From contig CAJUDL010000016.1 in assembly GCA_910585285.1 (NCBI GenBank), forward strand, positions 8,135-72,134: DNA of 64,000 nt, in the 5' to 3' direction. A program made the translations under genes and the position numbers. This DNA comes from an uncultured Muribaculaceae bacterium. Lineage in GTDB: Bacteria > Bacteroidota > Bacteroidia > Bacteroidales > Muribaculaceae. The notes beneath the pieces are model-generated. The model did no database searches. It saw only the letters and a program-made list of their open reading frames with translations, and was not told the origin of the DNA. Shown here one piece after another: positions 63,234 through 64,000 of this stretch. Within the stretch, counting starts at the first letter, position 1. Every line of letters starts with the position of its first letter.

Positions 63234-63826
63234 CTGTTCAAAAATATATAAAGGCTTGACAATATTAGGATTATTATGCTCTTGAAGGAAGAAAGATTGC
63301 GCTGCAGGTAGTTCACAACCTTGCTTATCCTTGATTCGACCGTGCGGACCGATATGTTCAGGCGCTGTGCAATTTCGACATACTTCAATCGCTGCACGCG
63401 ACTCAGGAGGTAGGTCTCGCGCACTGCAGGATCAAGGTTTGCCAGCAGATTATCGACTGCGGCGTTGAGTTCGGTATAGAACAAGTGCTCTTCAGCCGAG
63501 AGTGCCAGGATTGTTTCATGGTTCTTATCCTGATATAATGTTTTCACCTTGCGGTGTTTCAGTTCATCAAGAGCCAGATGTTGTACCAAAGATATGAGAT
63601 ATGTTCGCAGCGACGTTCGTATCTCAAGAAACTTCCGGTTGCTCCATATTTTAACGAATGCTTCCTGAACTATGTCTTCACAGGTTTCCCTGTCGAGGAT
63701 AAAACGGGATGCAAACATGACCAGATCCGGATAATAATGCTGAAAAATCCGAACGAAAGCTTCGTGGCTGTCGAGTTTAAGGGCAGCCACCAATAACATC
63801 TCATTTTCGTAATCGCAGTTGGTCAT
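63230..63826 (-). CDS. ECF sigma factor (PUL 2)
   Basis: A 198-residue ECF sigma. Region 2 contains LDRETCEDIVQEAFVKIW and region 4 has ETYLLSRVQRLKYVEIAQRLNISVRTVESRISKVVNYL. It is a clear paralogue of the sigma at 22,708. The C-terminus ends in FKSIIILILSSLYIFLNR, hydrophobic enough to suggest membrane contact. It is first in the sigma-FecR-GH43 operon, with a near-consensus promoter upstream. Confidence 0.93.
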   Translation of the reverse strand: MTNCDYENEMLLVAALKLDSHEAFVRIFQHYYPDLVMFASRFILDRETCEDIVQEAFVKIWSNRKFLEIRTSLRTYLISLVQHLALDELKHRKVKTLYQDKNHETILALSAEEHLFYTELNAAVDNLLANLDPAVRETYLLSRVQRLKYVEIAQRLNISVRTVESRISKVVNYLQRNLSSFKSIIILILSSLYIFLNR

Positions 63827-63842
63827 GTTATCAGATTTTGTG

Positions 63843-63874
63843 CGAAGGTATGCATTATCTTATTAATAAACAAG
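63843..63874 (-). promoter_or_regulatory. Promoter of ECF sigma/fecR operon 2
   Basis: On the minus strand, CTTG (complement of 63871-63874), 20 bases, then TACCTTCG (complement of 63843-63850). Each box is one base off the TTTG and TAnnTTTG consensus. Confidence 0.55.
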
Positions 63875-63922
63875 CGTTTCAAACAAAAAAATTAAAAATA
63901 GAAAATTTTGTATTTTCACGAT

Positions 63923-63949
63923 GTGGATTATTTTCGGTGGGTCGTTCTT
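63923..63949 (+). promoter_or_regulatory. Candidate ECF promoter, site 3 (GTGG-N16-CGTTCTT)
   Basis: GTGG (63923-63926), exactly 16 bases, then CGTTCTT (63943-63949), after an AT-rich tract and about 97 bases from the divergent sigma ATG. It points towards the right edge, where a susC is expected. Site 1 shares the stretch ATGTGGATTATTT with it. Confidence 0.6.
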
Positions 63950-64000
63950 TCTATAATAACGATTAAAATTTGTCATTTAATTTTAATAAATATGACGTTT

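Overview
The window reads as chromosomal DNA of a Bacteroidales bacterium, possibly a Muribaculaceae-like gut anaerobe (family-level placement is inference). Reasons: SusC/SusD pairs with a polysaccharide utilisation locus (PUL), two ECF-sigma/FecR switch pairs, a PorW/SprE type IX secretion lipoprotein, a long LepB with insertions, a Bacteroides-type rhamnose operon, and promoters of the TTTG-N19/20-TAnnTTTG kind. Coding is dense, base composition is moderate, and no insertion sequence, integrase, CRISPR array or rRNA was seen.

Layout. 1-6 kb (minus strand): sprE/porW (cut by the window edge), yidD, rnpA, a polyprenyl synthase, and a CHASE2 protein with a small exported partner. 6-15 kb (plus): nadB, a CtpA-type protease, mfd, pyrH, frr and an AT-rich glycosyltransferase. 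15-21 kb (minus): DUF4294, WbqC-like, lepB, dapB, a PCMD-like protein, TatD, rnhB and ORF6N gene 1. 21.6-23.3 kb: a FecR/ECF-sigma pair. 23.6-24.2 kb: ORF6N gene 2, lying between the sigma gene and susC. 24.6-42.5 kb: the PUL (SusC, SusD, GH43-like, two repeat-built surface proteins around a small gene with a T9SS-like tail, GH97, GH78 rhamnosidase, GH2, GH37 trehalase). 42.7-47.3 kb: rhaB-rhaA-rhaT-rhaD. 47-49 kb: lipocalin-like protein and Wzi. 49.4-49.9 kb: rpsT between two tRNA-Glu genes. 50-57.5 kb: a uridine-kinase-like protein, mgtE, mutS, a radical SAM protein and an LD-carboxypeptidase. 57.6 kb: ORF6N gene 3. 58.9-61.2 kb: glpK-glpF. 61.2-64 kb: GH43, FecR and ECF sigma of a second PUL whose susC should start just past the right edge.

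How the genes work together. The first PUL probably senses its glycan through the STN domain of SusC, FecR and the ECF sigma. A shared motif, GTGG-N16-CGT, precedes susC and also lies at the right edge where the second susC is expected, so it is a good candidate for the ECF promoter. The PUL enzymes would release L-rhamnose, glucose and trehalose-type sugars, and the adjacent rha operon would take rhamnose to dihydroxyacetone phosphate and lactaldehyde.

Most unusual features. (1) Many intergenic gaps hold imperfect palindromes whose arms are built on a strict 7-base period, in at least four sequence families; they often run up to or into start and stop codons. (2) The three ORF6N DNA-binding genes each carry a different long inverted repeat at the same codon position, and genes 2 and 3 have near-identical ends around a diverged centre. 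(3) ORF6N genes 2 and 3 share an upstream block: promoter, a perfect GC hairpin and a 46-bp heptamer-phased sequence present in inverted orientation. All comparisons were made by eye.
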